Source of the DNA: an uncultured Acidimicrobiales bacterium
GTDB taxonomy: Bacteria > Actinomycetota > Acidimicrobiia > Acidimicrobiales > SZUA-35
Direction: 5' to 3'
Length of the DNA: 64,000 nt
Assembly (NCBI GenBank): GCA_937922785.1
Contig: CALAJQ010000015.1
Coordinates: 55,561 to 119,560, forward strand
The notes below the pieces were generated by a model. That model did no database searches, had not been told where the DNA came from, and saw only the letters and a list, made by a program, of their open reading frames with translations. Shown here piece after piece: positions 52,610-62,344 of this stretch (its first letter is position 1; each line of letters starts with the position of its first letter). A program made the position numbers and the translations under genes.

Positions 52610-55496
52610 CGGCGTCATCTCCCGGGTCGGTAACTGCAGCAACAGTTTCATCGGACAACGCAACAAGTTCGGCTAGCTCGTCATCAGTAAGCGAAGAGAT
52701 CCAACCTTCACCTGATCCGACAACTGCATCGGCTAGCTCGCGCTTTTGCTGCAACAGAACAGAGATGCGGTCTTCCACAGTCCCTTCGCACACGAGCCGA
52801 TGGATCTGCACAGGGCGGTCCTGACCGATGCGCCATGCCCGATCACTTGCTTGGTCCTCTACTGCTGGGTTCCACCAGCGGTCATAGTGAATCACGTGGG
52901 TTGCCGCTGTGAGGTTGAGGCCAACGCCGCCGGCCTTAAGGGACACCACAAAAACGTCGGCTTCACCTGCTTGGAACTGCTCAACCATCTCGTCACGCTG
53001 GGCGATCGAGAGCTGCCCGTGCAAGAACAGCGTGGACATACCGACAGACTCCAAATGCTTCTGCAATAGAAGTCCCATCTGGACGTACTGAGTAAACACC
53101 AGGGTCTTGTCTCCGGCTGACGCGATGGTCTCAATCAGGTCCGTCGTGGCGGTGAGCTTGCCCGATCTTCCGGCGAGGTCTCCTCCTTCGGCCAAGTAGT
53201 GCTCTGGGTGGTTACAGATCTGTTTAAGGCGCGTGATCAAACGAAGGACCAAGCCGTTGCGAGCGATTCCCGCCGACGTAGCTATCTCGGTCATCACCTC
53301 GTTTACAACGCCCTTGTACAGCACGGCCTGCTCAGCAGTTAGCTGAACTAACTCGTCAGTCTCAGTCTTTGGTGGCAGGTCTGGTGCAATATCGGGGTCG
53401 GACTTGCGGCGCCTAAGTACGAACGGACGAATCAAGTGGTTCAGCGAGGCAGTTGCTTCGGCGTCACGGTGCTTCTCGACAGGGTTGATCACTTCCTTCT
53501 GGAATCGAGCAAGTGGTCCAAGCAGGCCTGGAGTGGTCCAGTCGAGAATGGCCCAAAGATCGGTCAGATTGTTTTGAACTGGTGTGCCAGTGAGGGCAAA
53601 TCTAGCCTCGGCCTTGATAGTGCGAAGAGCCTTTGCGGTGCGGCTCCGGGGGTTCTTGATTGCCTGAGCTTCGTCGACAACAAGTAGACCCCAGCCGACG
53701 TTACCTAATGACTGCGCATCACGACGGGCGACCCCGTAGGTAGTCAGCACGATGTCTCCAGGCTCAAGCTTGGCTAAGCCTCGAGTTGCCCCGTGATAGC
53801 GATGAACCGTTATGTCGGGCGCGAAGCGATTTGTCTCACGTTCCCAGTTGCCCACTACTGAAGCTGGGCAGACCACCAACGTGGGCGACGGGCTGAGTTG
53901 TTGTCGTTCAACGTGGCGAGCAATGAGCTGAACCGTCTTGCCTAAGCCCATGTCGTCGGCGAGTACTCCGCCCAGACCCAGCTGATCCATCTCGCCGAGC
54001 CAGGCAAGACCGCGTTCCTGATAGGGCCGCAAGTCTACGTCCATGCTGTCGGGGGCGGTCTTGGTGCGTTCTGTGTCGAGATGTCGGAGTCGTTCGCCGA
54101 GGCGGGCCAGCGGACCCTCAACAGTAACTGCGTGCTCTTCACCATCGATAGTCAGCGGAGTTCCCAAAGCCGCCGCCAGAGCAGTAGCAGTACTTATAGA
54201 AGTTGGATTGTTCAGCCGCTTGACGGCCGGCGAATCAACCCGAACCCAAGTGCCGTGAAGTCTGATGACGGCGCTCTTGGCTTCGGCTAGCGAGCTGAGG
54301 TCATCATCGGTTAGGGGCACGCCGTTAAGCGTTCCGTTCCAGCGCAGTTCCATTAGCGAAGCGAGGTCGAGACGAGCCAAAGCAAACTCGGCGGGAGCTT
54401 CGGACGACCGGGGTGAAGTTTGTTGCGAGGACTCGGCAATTATCGGTGTCAGTTCGACGGTTGCAAACAAGTCTTCGGGTACCAGAACTCCAAGGCCTGC
54501 TGCACCGAGATCGTTTCCAAGGGGACCCAAGAGATCTTCAAGGTCAAACTCTGAAAGTTCCATCTCGCTTGGTTCGGGTTGTTCCAGCAAGGCGTCAGCA
54601 GGTGGCCAAAGTCTGGCGGCGCGCCTGAGAGTTAGTAGAACTGCTTGTTCGAGGCTTCGAGTCTGGTATTCGCCAAGTCGGCCAGCGCGCCACATTGCAG
54701 CGGCGGGAACCTGAATGCTGGCATCGGATCGACTTTGCAAAGTTACGGTGCCAATGAATCGATCGTCGCGTTCGCCAACTCGAAGGGTTACCAAAGGGGT
54801 TCGGTTGAGCGCAGTCAATGCCTTGAGCGCTGGGGGAGCGGCCCTAACCTGCACGGGTTCGCTAACAGCAAATGCAGCGTGACCAGCAAGCTCTTCCGAT
54901 TCCGGTGTGCGCAGGAACGAGTCAGCAATTGCGTCGCCGAAGTCTGACATTGTTGCTGCCGGCGTGGGAACGAGGAGATCTGTAGGGCTTGCGTCTAGCG
55001 CAACACAATGGCCTTCAAGTGGGAGAGCCGAGGCCAGTTGCGCCCACGCCTCTTTGGCGTCGGCGTCAGAAACAGCTAAGCGCCAGGTGTCTATGCCTCG
55101 AGCAGTGATTGACGGCTCAATCTGCCCTTGACTGATCGCTGTAAGGACCCAGCGAAGAGCGTTTGAATAAACGTGGGCAGAGGCCGTCATGCGGCGAGGT
55201 GGGTTGGCCAACAGTTCGATGGCTTCACTCATCGAAACCTTGATGACTTCTGTAGAGGTGCGAACAAGGGTTCCACCAGTCAGAGGTCGGATCAGATCAA
55301 TTGTTGCTACGGGCAGGTCGCTTAGGCCCTCTAAGTCAATCGTTGAGTCGTCAGTCCAAAGTCCAAGCCAGGAATTGCGGGGCGGATCAGCCGCAACAAA
55401 AGTCAGCTTCGCGGTTACCTGCTCAAGAAGCGTTGGCTCGTTCGCGGGCTCGTCTAAAACAGTGGCTTTTTCAAAGTCAGACTTATCGCCGCGCAT
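52602..55496 (-). CDS. SNF2-type DNA-dependent ATPase/helicase
   Basis: A 964-residue Swi2/Snf2 ATPase. The first 480 residues form the SNF2-associated region. The motor follows: LADDMGLGKTVQLIARHV (Walker A), VVDEAQAIKNP (motif II, DEAQ), LTGTPVQNNLTDLW (III), LVFTQYVQMG (IV), VVSLKAGGVGLNLTAATHVIHYDRWWNPAVEDQASDRAWRIGQ (V and VI). It is a double-stranded-DNA translocase likely to remodel protein-DNA complexes. Its stop overlaps the SWIM-protein start, so the two are translated together, as is common in actinobacteria. Confidence 0.95.
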   Translation of the reverse strand: MRGDKSDFEKATVLDEPANEPTLLEQVTAKLTFVAADPPRNSWLGLWTDDSTIDLEGLSDLPVATIDLIRPLTGGTLVRTSTEVIKVSMSEAIELLANPPRRMTASAHVYSNALRWVLTAISQGQIEPSITARGIDTWRLAVSDADAKEAWAQLASALPLEGHCVALDASPTDLLVPTPAATMSDFGDAIADSFLRTPESEELAGHAAFAVSEPVQVRAAPPALKALTALNRTPLVTLRVGERDDRFIGTVTLQSRSDASIQVPAAAMWRAGRLGEYQTRSLEQAVLLTLRRAARLWPPADALLEQPEPSEMELSEFDLEDLLGPLGNDLGAAGLGVLVPEDLFATVELTPIIAESSQQTSPRSSEAPAEFALARLDLASLMELRWNGTLNGVPLTDDDLSSLAEAKSAVIRLHGTWVRVDSPAVKRLNNPTSISTATALAAALGTPLTIDGEEHAVTVEGPLARLGERLRHLDTERTKTAPDSMDVDLRPYQERGLAWLGEMDQLGLGGVLADDMGLGKTVQLIARHVERQQLSPSPTLVVCPASVVGNWERETNRFAPDITVHRYHGATRGLAKLEPGDIVLTTYGVARRDAQSLGNVGWGLLVVDEAQAIKNPRSRTAKALRTIKAEARFALTGTPVQNNLTDLWAILDWTTPGLLGPLARFQKEVINPVEKHRDAEATASLNHLIRPFVLRRRKSDPDIAPDLPPKTETDELVQLTAEQAVLYKGVVNEVMTEIATSAGIARNGLVLRLITRLKQICNHPEHYLAEGGDLAGRSGKLTATTDLIETIASAGDKTLVFTQYVQMGLLLQKHLESVGMSTLFLHGQLSIAQRDEMVEQFQAGEADVFVVSLKAGGVGLNLTAATHVIHYDRWWNPAVEDQASDRAWRIGQDRPVQIHRLVCEGTVEDRISVLLQQKRELADAVVGSGEGWISSLTDDELAELVALSDETVAAVTDPGDDADG

Positions 55497-55583
55497 CCGC
55501 TCAAGGCTATTGCCACAACAGGGCCTTGCCTCCCGACAGCGTTCAATCTGGGCATAAATCGCGGAGAAATTGTGCCAGAAGCG

Positions 55584-56783
55584 TCAGCTCAGCGATCGAA
55601 TAATCAGAGCGTCGCCCTGGCCACCGCCTCCACAGAGTCCAGCAGCCCCTATGCCGCCGCCACGTCTTCGCAGCTCATAAGCAAGCGTAAGTGCCAGTCT
55701 GTTGCCCGACATACCGAGTGGGTGACCCAGCGAGATCGCTCCGCCGTTGACGTTTACGTTCTCATCTGAAATGCCTAGTTCGTCCATTGAGGCCAGGGCG
55801 ACCGCAGCAAACGCTTCGTTGATCTCAAACACGTCAACATCGCTGATGCTCATCCCGGCCTTATCTAGCGCGGTGGCTATTGCTCGCGAGGGTTGGTGCA
55901 GCAGCGAGCAGTTGTCCGGTCCTGCAACTTGGCCATAGCTTACGAACTCTGCCAGTGGGGTTAGTCCAAGGCGCTCCGCAGTGGCCCGAGATGTCATGAC
56001 TAGTGCCGAGCCGCCATCTGAAATCTGTGAGGCGTTGCCGGCAGTAACTGTGCCGGTCCCGTCACTAACAAACGCTGGCCTAAGGCCGCCTAGCGATCCC
56101 GCATCGGTGCCGGCGCGGATTCCTTCGTCTTCGCTAAACACAATTGGGTCACCTCGGCGCTGAGGCACCTCAACACCGAAGCTCTCCTCGGCCAGGACTC
56201 CGTCTTTAGTAGCTCGAGCAGCCCGCTCGTGGGATTGGGCGGCGTAAGCATCTTGGGCCTCACGGCCTAGCGAAGCAGCAGCGGCGTAGCGGTCAGTTCC
56301 TTCACCCATGATCACTGACTCCACTGCACAGGTAAGGCCGTCGCCCAAAAGCGAGTCCATCACCTGGCCATGCCCGTATCCAAGCCCTGTGCGGGCTTTG
56401 GGTAGTAGATAAGGAGCGTTCGACATTGACTCCATGCCTCCCGCCACAATCACTTCGGCCTCGCCCGAAGCAATCATCATTGCGGCTGAATAGACCGTGT
56501 TCAGTCCTGACAAGCAGACCTTGTTAACTGTTGCGGCGGGTGTTGACATGCCCAGGCCGGCCTTTACTGCGGCTGCCCTTGCTCCACTTTGCCCTTCACC
56601 GGCCAAAAGGACGTGCCCCATCAACACGTAGTCGACGTCGTCTGCTGACACCCCTGAACGCACCAAGGCCTCTTTGATAGCCAGTCCGCCTAAGTCGGTT
56701 CCGGTAAAACCGCTTAGCGAGCCGTTGAATTTTCCAACCGGGGTTCGGGCTCCATCAATTATCACTACGTCGTTCATTGCCAT
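55584..56783 (-). CDS. Acetyl-CoA C-acyltransferase (thiolase)
   Basis: A 399-residue thiolase. The acyl-accepting Cys is in NKVCLSGLNTVY (about residue 89), the catalytic His in NEAFA/GGAISLGHPLGMSGNR and the second Cys in AGLCGGGGQGDAL. The His motif is GHPLGMSG rather than the usual GHPIGASG. It either ends beta-oxidation by cleaving 3-ketoacyl-CoA or condenses two acetyl-CoA; its length suits both. It could serve the same fatty-acid pathway as the acyl-CoA dehydrogenase at 3079, but the genes are far apart. It is divergent from the methyltransferase at 56822. Confidence 0.93.
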   Translation of the reverse strand: MAMNDVVIIDGARTPVGKFNGSLSGFTGTDLGGLAIKEALVRSGVSADDVDYVLMGHVLLAGEGQSGARAAAVKAGLGMSTPAATVNKVCLSGLNTVYSAAMMIASGEAEVIVAGGMESMSNAPYLLPKARTGLGYGHGQVMDSLLGDGLTCAVESVIMGEGTDRYAAAASLGREAQDAYAAQSHERAARATKDGVLAEESFGVEVPQRRGDPIVFSEDEGIRAGTDAGSLGGLRPAFVSDGTGTVTAGNASQISDGGSALVMTSRATAERLGLTPLAEFVSYGQVAGPDNCSLLHQPSRAIATALDKAGMSISDVDVFEINEAFAAVALASMDELGISDENVNVNGGAISLGHPLGMSGNRLALTLAYELRRRGGGIGAAGLCGGGGQGDALIIRSLS

Positions 56784-56821
56784 GGTTCGAACAATACACG
56801 GCAGCGCCTTACAGTAAATAT

Positions 56822-57505
56822 GTGACTAGCGATGACGACCATGGGGGAGCGGGCCTATCGGGTCTGGCCCATAGCCAAAGCACAGCGGAGGTGATCGCTC
56901 GCTATGACGGGTGGGTCGGGAGCTACAACGAGGATCTTCAAAGTTGGGGTTACGAAGTGCCACAAACCCTGGCCTCGGAGTTGGCCGACCATCTGAGCAA
57001 GACCCCAGGAGCCAGTTCTAGGACACAAAGCCAGCCAATTCTGGACGCAGGCTGTGGGACCGGCCTAGTAGGAGTGGAGTTAGCGAAGGTCGGACTTGGG
57101 CCGTTGCTGGGTATTGATGGATCCCAGGAATCGCTGGCGGCGGCTGGCGCTACCGGTGTCTATGAACGGCTGAATCAGGGTGACTTGCTAGCTACTTTGG
57201 CCTTTGAAGATGAAGCCTTCAGTGCAGTTGTGTGCGGCGGTGTTCTTACCTACTTGCCCGATACCGAACGCGTTCTCCGCGAGCTTGTGCGCGTCACTCA
57301 GGCCGGCGGAGTTGTTCTAGCGACCCAGCGCACTGATCTTTGGGTAGAGCGAAACTGTGATGAGGTGATGGCCAGTCTCGACAGGACCCCAGGCTTAAAC
57401 GTTAGTTGGACCGAACCACGGGCCTACCTCCCGGGCCACCCCGAATACGGCGAATCGATCCGGGTGGTTTACATCACAATCACCGTTGGTGACCTAGCGG
57501 GCTAG
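56822..57505 (+). CDS. Class I SAM-dependent methyltransferase
   Basis: About 227 residues. PILDAGCGTGLVGVELAKVG is SAM motif I, LLGIDGSQESLAAA motif II, and FEDEAFSAVVCGGVLTYLPD covers the post-motifs; the last strand pair is RVVYITITVGD. The layout resembles the WBSCR27/methyltransferase-11 families. The substrate is unknown. GTG at 56822 is preferred because the longer reading from 56777 would run into the divergent thiolase start. Confidence 0.88.
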   Translation: MTSDDDHGGAGLSGLAHSQSTAEVIARYDGWVGSYNEDLQSWGYEVPQTLASELADHLSKTPGASSRTQSQPILDAGCGTGLVGVELAKVGLGPLLGIDGSQESLAAAGATGVYERLNQGDLLATLAFEDEAFSAVVCGGVLTYLPDTERVLRELVRVTQAGGVVLATQRTDLWVERNCDEVMASLDRTPGLNVSWTEPRAYLPGHPEYGESIRVVYITITVGDLAG

Positions 57506-57584
57506 AAGCGCACGGATGTCGGCGGCATAGCCTGCACAGCTTCGGTGCCACGATTCGCACCGCAACCTGTGGCAGGCTTTTCTC

Positions 57585-58622
57585 ATGTCCGTGCCCGCCG
57601 AGTTAGCGCCCGCCCGATTCCGAGCCTTGCTTGCTCCGCTGCTTGTGGTCATGTTGGTGACAGCAGCTTGCAGCTCGAACTCTGAGGATCCGGCCGACAC
57701 CACCAGCGCTCCAACATCAGACGCTCCGGCGGAGACAACAACATCTGCCCAGCCGGCTAGCTCCGGATCCACCGAACAAGAACCCGAGCCGGCCCCAACC
57801 ACCGAAGCCGCCGGACCCACCAACGAAATAGTGGTTGTAGACCCTGAATTGGTGATTGCCCCTGATGAAGCGTGGCTGAAGCAGGAGGAGTCCTTCTTTG
57901 TATGGGGTGTCGAGCCTGATGACGTGCTGAACGTGCGCTCAGGGCCCGGCCAGAACCAGAGTCTGGTGGCCACAATTTCACCTGGCAGCGGCGGTTTGGG
58001 TGTATTTGACGTCATCGAGCGAGTGGGAAACACAAACTGGGTGGTTGTTGAGATCGCCGAGGATGGGGGCGTTGGTTGGGTCGCAGATCGATTCTTGCGC
58101 CCAGAGCCTCCAGCGGGTTCTCCAGTTATCAGCGGGGATGCAAACCAGGAGGTGCTCGATATTGTCGATTCGGCCATCGAAGGTCTTGCTGACGTCGCCG
58201 CTCTCGGAGAACTGATTGGTAGTGAAGGTTTGACGGTTGCGCCGTTCACTTTCATAGGCGATGAAACGCTCACATTGACCGCAGACGAGGTTTTGAACTC
58301 CGCAGAGACCGAGCGAACTTGGGGCTTCCAAACTGGCTCGGGCGATCCGATTACCTCCTCACTCACTGAATATCTAGACGCCCTAGCTGGGCGCGCAGCT
58401 CTGACCAGCACCGCCGAAATCGGCTACGACGAGTTCATCGGTGGTGGCAACACGATCAACAATTTGGACGACGTGTTCCCGGGCGCAACGATTGTTGAGT
58501 ATCACCATCCAGGAACTGGGTTTTACGGCGGGTTGGACTGGACATCAGTTCGCTTTGTGTTCGTTGATGAAGACGGGTCACTAGTCTTGCGTGCGTTGGT
58601 ATCTGATCAGTGGGAGATCTAG
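57585..58622 (+). CDS. Lipoprotein with bacterial SH3-type domain
   Basis: 345 residues. A lipoprotein signal (LLAPLLVVMLVTAAC, lipobox TAAC) is followed by a 60-residue Ser/Thr/Pro/Glu linker. Residues 105-170 form an SH3_3-like domain: DDVLNVRSGPGQNQSLVATI, GNTNWVVVEIAEDGGVGWVADRFL. This domain binds cell-wall peptides in other proteins. The C-terminal 170 residues match nothing recognised and contain IVEYHHPGTGFYGGLDW. It sits outside the membrane, probably near the cell wall. A long minus-strand reading covering the same bases is a shadow. It is followed 18 bases later by the FGE-like gene. Confidence 0.85.
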   Translation: MSVPAELAPARFRALLAPLLVVMLVTAACSSNSEDPADTTSAPTSDAPAETTTSAQPASSGSTEQEPEPAPTTEAAGPTNEIVVVDPELVIAPDEAWLKQEESFFVWGVEPDDVLNVRSGPGQNQSLVATISPGSGGLGVFDVIERVGNTNWVVVEIAEDGGVGWVADRFLRPEPPAGSPVISGDANQEVLDIVDSAIEGLADVAALGELIGSEGLTVAPFTFIGDETLTLTADEVLNSAETERTWGFQTGSGDPITSSLTEYLDALAGRAALTSTAEIGYDEFIGGGNTINNLDDVFPGATIVEYHHPGTGFYGGLDWTSVRFVFVDEDGSLVLRALVSDQWEI

Positions 58623-58640
58623 GCGGGCCCGAGCTCCAAA

Positions 58641-59309
58641 ATGGCTGATCCAAATATGAACTGGACCTGGGTTGAGCTTGAAACCAAACGGTTCCAGATG
58701 GGCTCTGATCGGCTGGCCAGCGAACCCGATGACGACGAAGGCCCAACTCGATTGGTAACAGTTGGTTCTCTAGCGATCAGCGCGCGATGTGTCTCAAACT
58801 CCCAATTTGCCTCGTTCATCGACTCGACTGGTTATGTCACTCAAGCTGAAGTTGAAGGTTCTGGCTGGGTTGGCGAACATGGGATGGGCAAGTGGGTGTC
58901 AGGCGCCAACTGGCGGACGCCAAGTCCCTCAGCGGATGCCCAGAGCGCGCCGGGGGAGGCTCCTGTATTTCAAGTGAGCTGGACTGACGCGCAAGAGTTC
59001 TGCCACTGGAGCCACACTCAGTTGCCAACCGAGGCTCAATGGGCACGGGCATCGCCCGAACTCTCGAGTTCCGGTGCCGAGCGCGTTTGGCAGTGGTGTG
59101 AGGACTTCTACCACCCAACTTTCCACCGAACTGAACAGCGAGTAAACCCTACGGGCCCAACCGCCGGCCTGGAACGCGTGCTCCGCGGTGGTGGGAGCGT
59201 TGTGACAGAACGGCATCACGCAATGGCTGACTTCAGTTCAAACCTGATCAGTTTCAGGGTGATCCAGCCCCGGCTTTATGACGAACTCGTTCGTCAAGGG
59301 CGTCGGTAA
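58641..59309 (+). CDS. Formylglycine-generating-enzyme-fold protein, short, lacking the Cys pair
   Basis: A 222-residue protein with the outline of the FGE/sulfatase-modifying family: FQMGSDRLASEPDDDEGPTR near the start, SNSQFASFIDSTGYVTQAE, PVFQVSWTDAQEFCHWSHTQLPTEAQWARA (core signature), VWQWCEDFY and RVLRGGGSVV. True FGE uses a copper-bound Cys pair near the C-terminus (SWxCxxxxCxR); here the equivalent stretch SVVTERHHAMADFSSNLISFRV has no Cys. With about 60-80 residues fewer than usual, it is more likely a paralogue with another function than a sulfatase activator. No sulfatase is nearby. Its end overlaps the convergent methyltransferase by 16 bases. Confidence 0.8.
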   Translation: MADPNMNWTWVELETKRFQMGSDRLASEPDDDEGPTRLVTVGSLAISARCVSNSQFASFIDSTGYVTQAEVEGSGWVGEHGMGKWVSGANWRTPSPSADAQSAPGEAPVFQVSWTDAQEFCHWSHTQLPTEAQWARASPELSSSGAERVWQWCEDFYHPTFHRTEQRVNPTGPTAGLERVLRGGGSVVTERHHAMADFSSNLISFRVIQPRLYDELVRQGRR

Positions 59310-59893
59310 ACCGACACTACGTAGTCTGCTCCATCGGTCTCGAACGGCTCGCGAGTCCACGCCGCAAAACGCTCAACCAGCTCGAAATCGTTTGCGTCAC
59401 ACCACTGGTCATAGTCGCTGACGCCCGGCCAGTGAGGCCAAAGGCTAGAGCCCGATATCAACACGCCTTCGGGAGCGACGTGGCGGCACAGCGCCGTAAT
59501 CACTTTTGCTTGGTCTTCGGGGCGCACAAAGGGCACGACGTTGCCGGCCATCGCCACCACGTCGAACTCTCGACCAAGGTCAAGATCCGCCAGATCGCCG
59601 ACGATCCATTCAGCTTCGGGAGCGCGAGCGATTGCGCGGTCCAGCATCTCTGGGTCAAGGTCAACACCGGTTACGACTACTCCTCGGTTCGCCAGCTCGA
59701 TCCCTACTCGTCCCATACCGCAACCAGCGTCCAGGACCGACTTGGGTTTGTAGCTCATCACAAAATCGGCTTCGCCGTGAACGTTCTGGCCGTCGGCCGC
59801 CATCGAATCCCACCGAGTCTCGTACTCGTCAAGGTCGGCCCGGCTGCGCCACCTGATCCAGGCGTCTGAGAACTGATTTCTATTATCTGACAC
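59294..59893 (-). CDS. Class I SAM-dependent methyltransferase
   Basis: A 199-residue methyltransferase. KSVLDAGCGMGRVGIELANRG is motif I, VTGVDLDPEMLDRAIARAPEAEWIVGDLADLDLG motifs II and III, and EFDVVAMAGNVVPFVRPEDQ the post region. It belongs to the small Methyltransf_25 group, whose substrates are not predictable. Start ATG at 59893 (MSDNRNQFSDAW). It is divergent from the UMF1-type transporter. Confidence 0.9.
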   Translation of the reverse strand: MSDNRNQFSDAWIRWRSRADLDEYETRWDSMAADGQNVHGEADFVMSYKPKSVLDAGCGMGRVGIELANRGVVVTGVDLDPEMLDRAIARAPEAEWIVGDLADLDLGREFDVVAMAGNVVPFVRPEDQAKVITALCRHVAPEGVLISGSSLWPHWPGVSDYDQWCDANDFELVERFAAWTREPFETDGADYVVSVYRRP

Positions 59894-59907
59894 TTGGCCA
59901 AACTAGT

Positions 59908-61251
59908 GTGATTTCAGTGACATCGGCCGCTACCGATCGCTTTGATCGGGACAATCCCAGTGAGCTCTTTGGCTGGAAGATGTATGACTGGGCTTGGTCA
60001 GCGTTTTCAACCACAGTTGTTACCGCTTTGCTTGGCCCGTATCTGTTTGAGTTGGCCGAAGACAACGGTGGTGTCGACTTCTTTGGATTTGTCATTGACG
60101 AAGGTTCCTTCTTTCCTCTTTGTCTCAGCCTTGTGGCGTTTCTCCAGGTTCTGATCCTGCCGATCGTTGGTTCAATCGCCGATCACACCGATCACCGCAA
60201 GTCGTTAATGCTGGGATTGTCTTACTTGGGCAGCGTGATGACCGGGCTGTTGTTCTTTGTTACCGGCGAGCGGGTGCTTGCCGGCGGGATCCTGTTTGTG
60301 TTGGCGGGCGTGGGGTTCGGCGCCGCATCGGTGATCTACAACTCATACCTTCCAGACATCGCCAGTCCCGAGAACCGTGACGCAGTAAGCAGCGCAGGTT
60401 TCGCCTGGGGTTACCTAGGTGGAGGTTTGTGGCTAGGCGCCAACTTTGTCTTAATCACTCTGATGTCAGACAACGTCGGGCTAGCGGTCAGGCTTAGTCT
60501 TGGCGGGTCTGGAATCTGGGCGCTGTTGTTCATCTTGTTATTCCCGCAGAGGCGCATCCGTTCCCGTCCGGCCCGGCGAACTAAACCCGCAGATGTCGGT
60601 TGGCTTCGATTCAGCACGGGTTCTGTTCTTGGAACCCTGAGGCGTATGCGGCGCGAGAACCCTGTGACGTTCAGATATCTGATGGCATATCTGGTCTTTA
60701 ACGACGGCGTGCAGACCGTTATCGCTGTTGCGTCGACGTTTGCCGCTGACGAGCTGGGCGTTGAAGCATCTACCCTTCTGCTGGTTGTTCTGCTGATCCA
60801 GTTCCTTGCAATCCCCGGTGCCCTGCTGTTCGGAAAGGCCGCTGGTCGCTTTGGCGCCAAGAAGAGCCTCTCGTGGAATCTTGTGGTCTGGCTCGGGCTG
60901 GTTGTGTACGCCTACGCCTTGTTGGACTCTGAAACAAAGCTCTGGGTCCTTGCGGTTCCTCTTGCGCTTGTGCTCGGCGGCTCTCAAGCGTTGGCACGCT
61001 CGTTGTTCTCCCAGATGATCCCTTCCAACGCCGAGGCTGAGTATTTCGGATTTTATGAGATCGCGGCTCGTGGAACATCGTGGCTCGGGCCCGCTGCTTT
61101 TGGCGTTGTGAACCAAATCACCGGATCTCAGAGGCAGGCAATATTGTCTCTGATCTTGTTCTTTGTGGTTGGATTGGCACTATTGGTGCCAATAAACGTG
61201 CGTAAGGCAATGCTCGACGCTGGTCAACAACCAGGGGAAATGGTTCTCTAG
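59908..61251 (+). CDS. MFS transporter of the UMF1 (Atg22-like) type
   Basis: A 447-residue membrane protein with 12 predicted helices. WKMYDWAWSAFSTTVVTALLGPYL is the UMF1/Atg22 N-terminal signature (MYDWAxSAF). GSIADHTDHRKSLMLGLSYLG is the A-motif of the first half and NSYLPDIASPENRDAVSSAGFAWGYLGGG the segment seen throughout this family. ARSLFSQMIPSNAEAEYFGFYEIAARGTSWLGP marks the second half. Yeast Atg22 exports amino acids from the vacuole; bacterial substrates are unknown. The start is GTG at 59908, with GTG at 59917 also possible. Confidence 0.9.
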   Translation: MISVTSAATDRFDRDNPSELFGWKMYDWAWSAFSTTVVTALLGPYLFELAEDNGGVDFFGFVIDEGSFFPLCLSLVAFLQVLILPIVGSIADHTDHRKSLMLGLSYLGSVMTGLLFFVTGERVLAGGILFVLAGVGFGAASVIYNSYLPDIASPENRDAVSSAGFAWGYLGGGLWLGANFVLITLMSDNVGLAVRLSLGGSGIWALLFILLFPQRRIRSRPARRTKPADVGWLRFSTGSVLGTLRRMRRENPVTFRYLMAYLVFNDGVQTVIAVASTFAADELGVEASTLLLVVLLIQFLAIPGALLFGKAAGRFGAKKSLSWNLVVWLGLVVYAYALLDSETKLWVLAVPLALVLGGSQALARSLFSQMIPSNAEAEYFGFYEIAARGTSWLGPAAFGVVNQITGSQRQAILSLILFFVVGLALLVPINVRKAMLDAGQQPGEMVL

Positions 61252-61331
61252 CACCTCAGGCGAGACTGGGTCTTTAGGACTAATGAGGGAATGGCTAACG
61301 CTCAGGCGGGGCGGGCCGATTGGAGGTGGCT

Positions 61332-62312
61332 ATGAAAACACACCTTGTTGGATCTCACATTCCCAAACGCGCCATGGCTGGCATAGTTTTTGTAGCCCTG
61401 AGCGCTGCAAGCTGCTCTTCGATAAATCTAAAGGCAGTCGAAGACCCTGCTAACACCCTGCCACCAACGGAGGTGACTGAGGCAACGCCCGAAGTTCTTG
61501 GAACCGTTGTTACAGCGGCGCCAACAACAACCGCGGCCCCCAAGCTCGAGAAGGGTCTTTCGCCGCAACAGGTGGGTCCGTCCGACGAGCCGCAATCCAC
61601 CGTGGCGGTTGCTGTACCTGAAAGTGCGCCGCTAGTAGCCGAGGACTCCACTTCGACCACTCTTGATTCTTCTGAAGCCGATGCAACATCTTCGACCCCC
61701 GCTTCAAACGAGACCACCTCGACCACCGCCGAGCCGACTACTACAACCACCGAAGCCGAACCTGAGCCGCGCATCGTCGTTCACAACAACTATGACCCGT
61801 TCGCAACCGTCGGTGGGTTCACCATGTATCTGCCGGCTCGAGAGGTTGAGCTGGTTGGATTCCACGAGTCGAACCATGACGGAGCCCAACAAGTTGAGCC
61901 GCTGGCCGATGTCGTGACTCCCATGACAACCATGGAATCACGCGACAGAGGCAACGGCTCCCGCACCGCAATTGATGTGGCAGTCAACATTGCGTCTGAA
62001 ATTCGGTCGCCAGTAACCGGAACCGTTGTCCGAGCCGGCACCTACACCCTGTATTGCCAGTACAGCGACGACTACGCAGTTATCGCCCCAGACGAGCAGC
62101 CAACTTGGGAAGTCAAGGTGTTGCACATCAACGGCGTTCAGGTGAAGGCTGGGGATCGAGTCATTGCTCAAGAAACCGTTCTGGCTCCTGGTCCAACGCC
62201 ACTGCCGTTCAGGTCTCAGATCGACAAGCTGACGGTTTCGCCGCCCCCTCCTCATGTTCACATCGAGGTTGTTGATCCGTCGATTCCAGACCGACCAAGT
62301 GGCGGCTGCTGA
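61332..62312 (+). CDS. Lipoprotein with M23 (LytM)-like peptidase domain
   Basis: 326 residues. A lipoprotein signal (GIVFVALSAASC, lipobox SAASC) precedes about 100 residues of Thr/Ser/Pro/Glu linker. The C-terminal domain (residues 155-320) resembles the lysostaphin/LytM fold: LVGFHESNHDGAQQ, SRTAIDVAVNIASEIRSPVTGTVVRAG, LHINGVQVKAGDRVIAQ and PHVHIEVVDPS, with a HxH near the end. The expected HxxxD at the start of the domain is not clear, so activity is uncertain. ATG at 61332 has GGAGGT seven bases upstream, which settles the start against an earlier TTG. Confidence 0.82.
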   Translation: MKTHLVGSHIPKRAMAGIVFVALSAASCSSINLKAVEDPANTLPPTEVTEATPEVLGTVVTAAPTTTAAPKLEKGLSPQQVGPSDEPQSTVAVAVPESAPLVAEDSTSTTLDSSEADATSSTPASNETTSTTAEPTTTTTEAEPEPRIVVHNNYDPFATVGGFTMYLPAREVELVGFHESNHDGAQQVEPLADVVTPMTTMESRDRGNGSRTAIDVAVNIASEIRSPVTGTVVRAGTYTLYCQYSDDYAVIAPDEQPTWEVKVLHINGVQVKAGDRVIAQETVLAPGPTPLPFRSQIDKLTVSPPPPHVHIEVVDPSIPDRPSGGC

Positions 62313-62344
62313 ATCACTGGATTTGAGTTTTCATTTCGCCCATA

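Noticed and set aside
57494..58411. A 305-residue minus-strand reading opposite the SH3 lipoprotein gene
   Set aside because: It is Ser-rich without any domain, whereas the plus strand has a lipobox, a recognisable SH3-type domain and good gene spacing.
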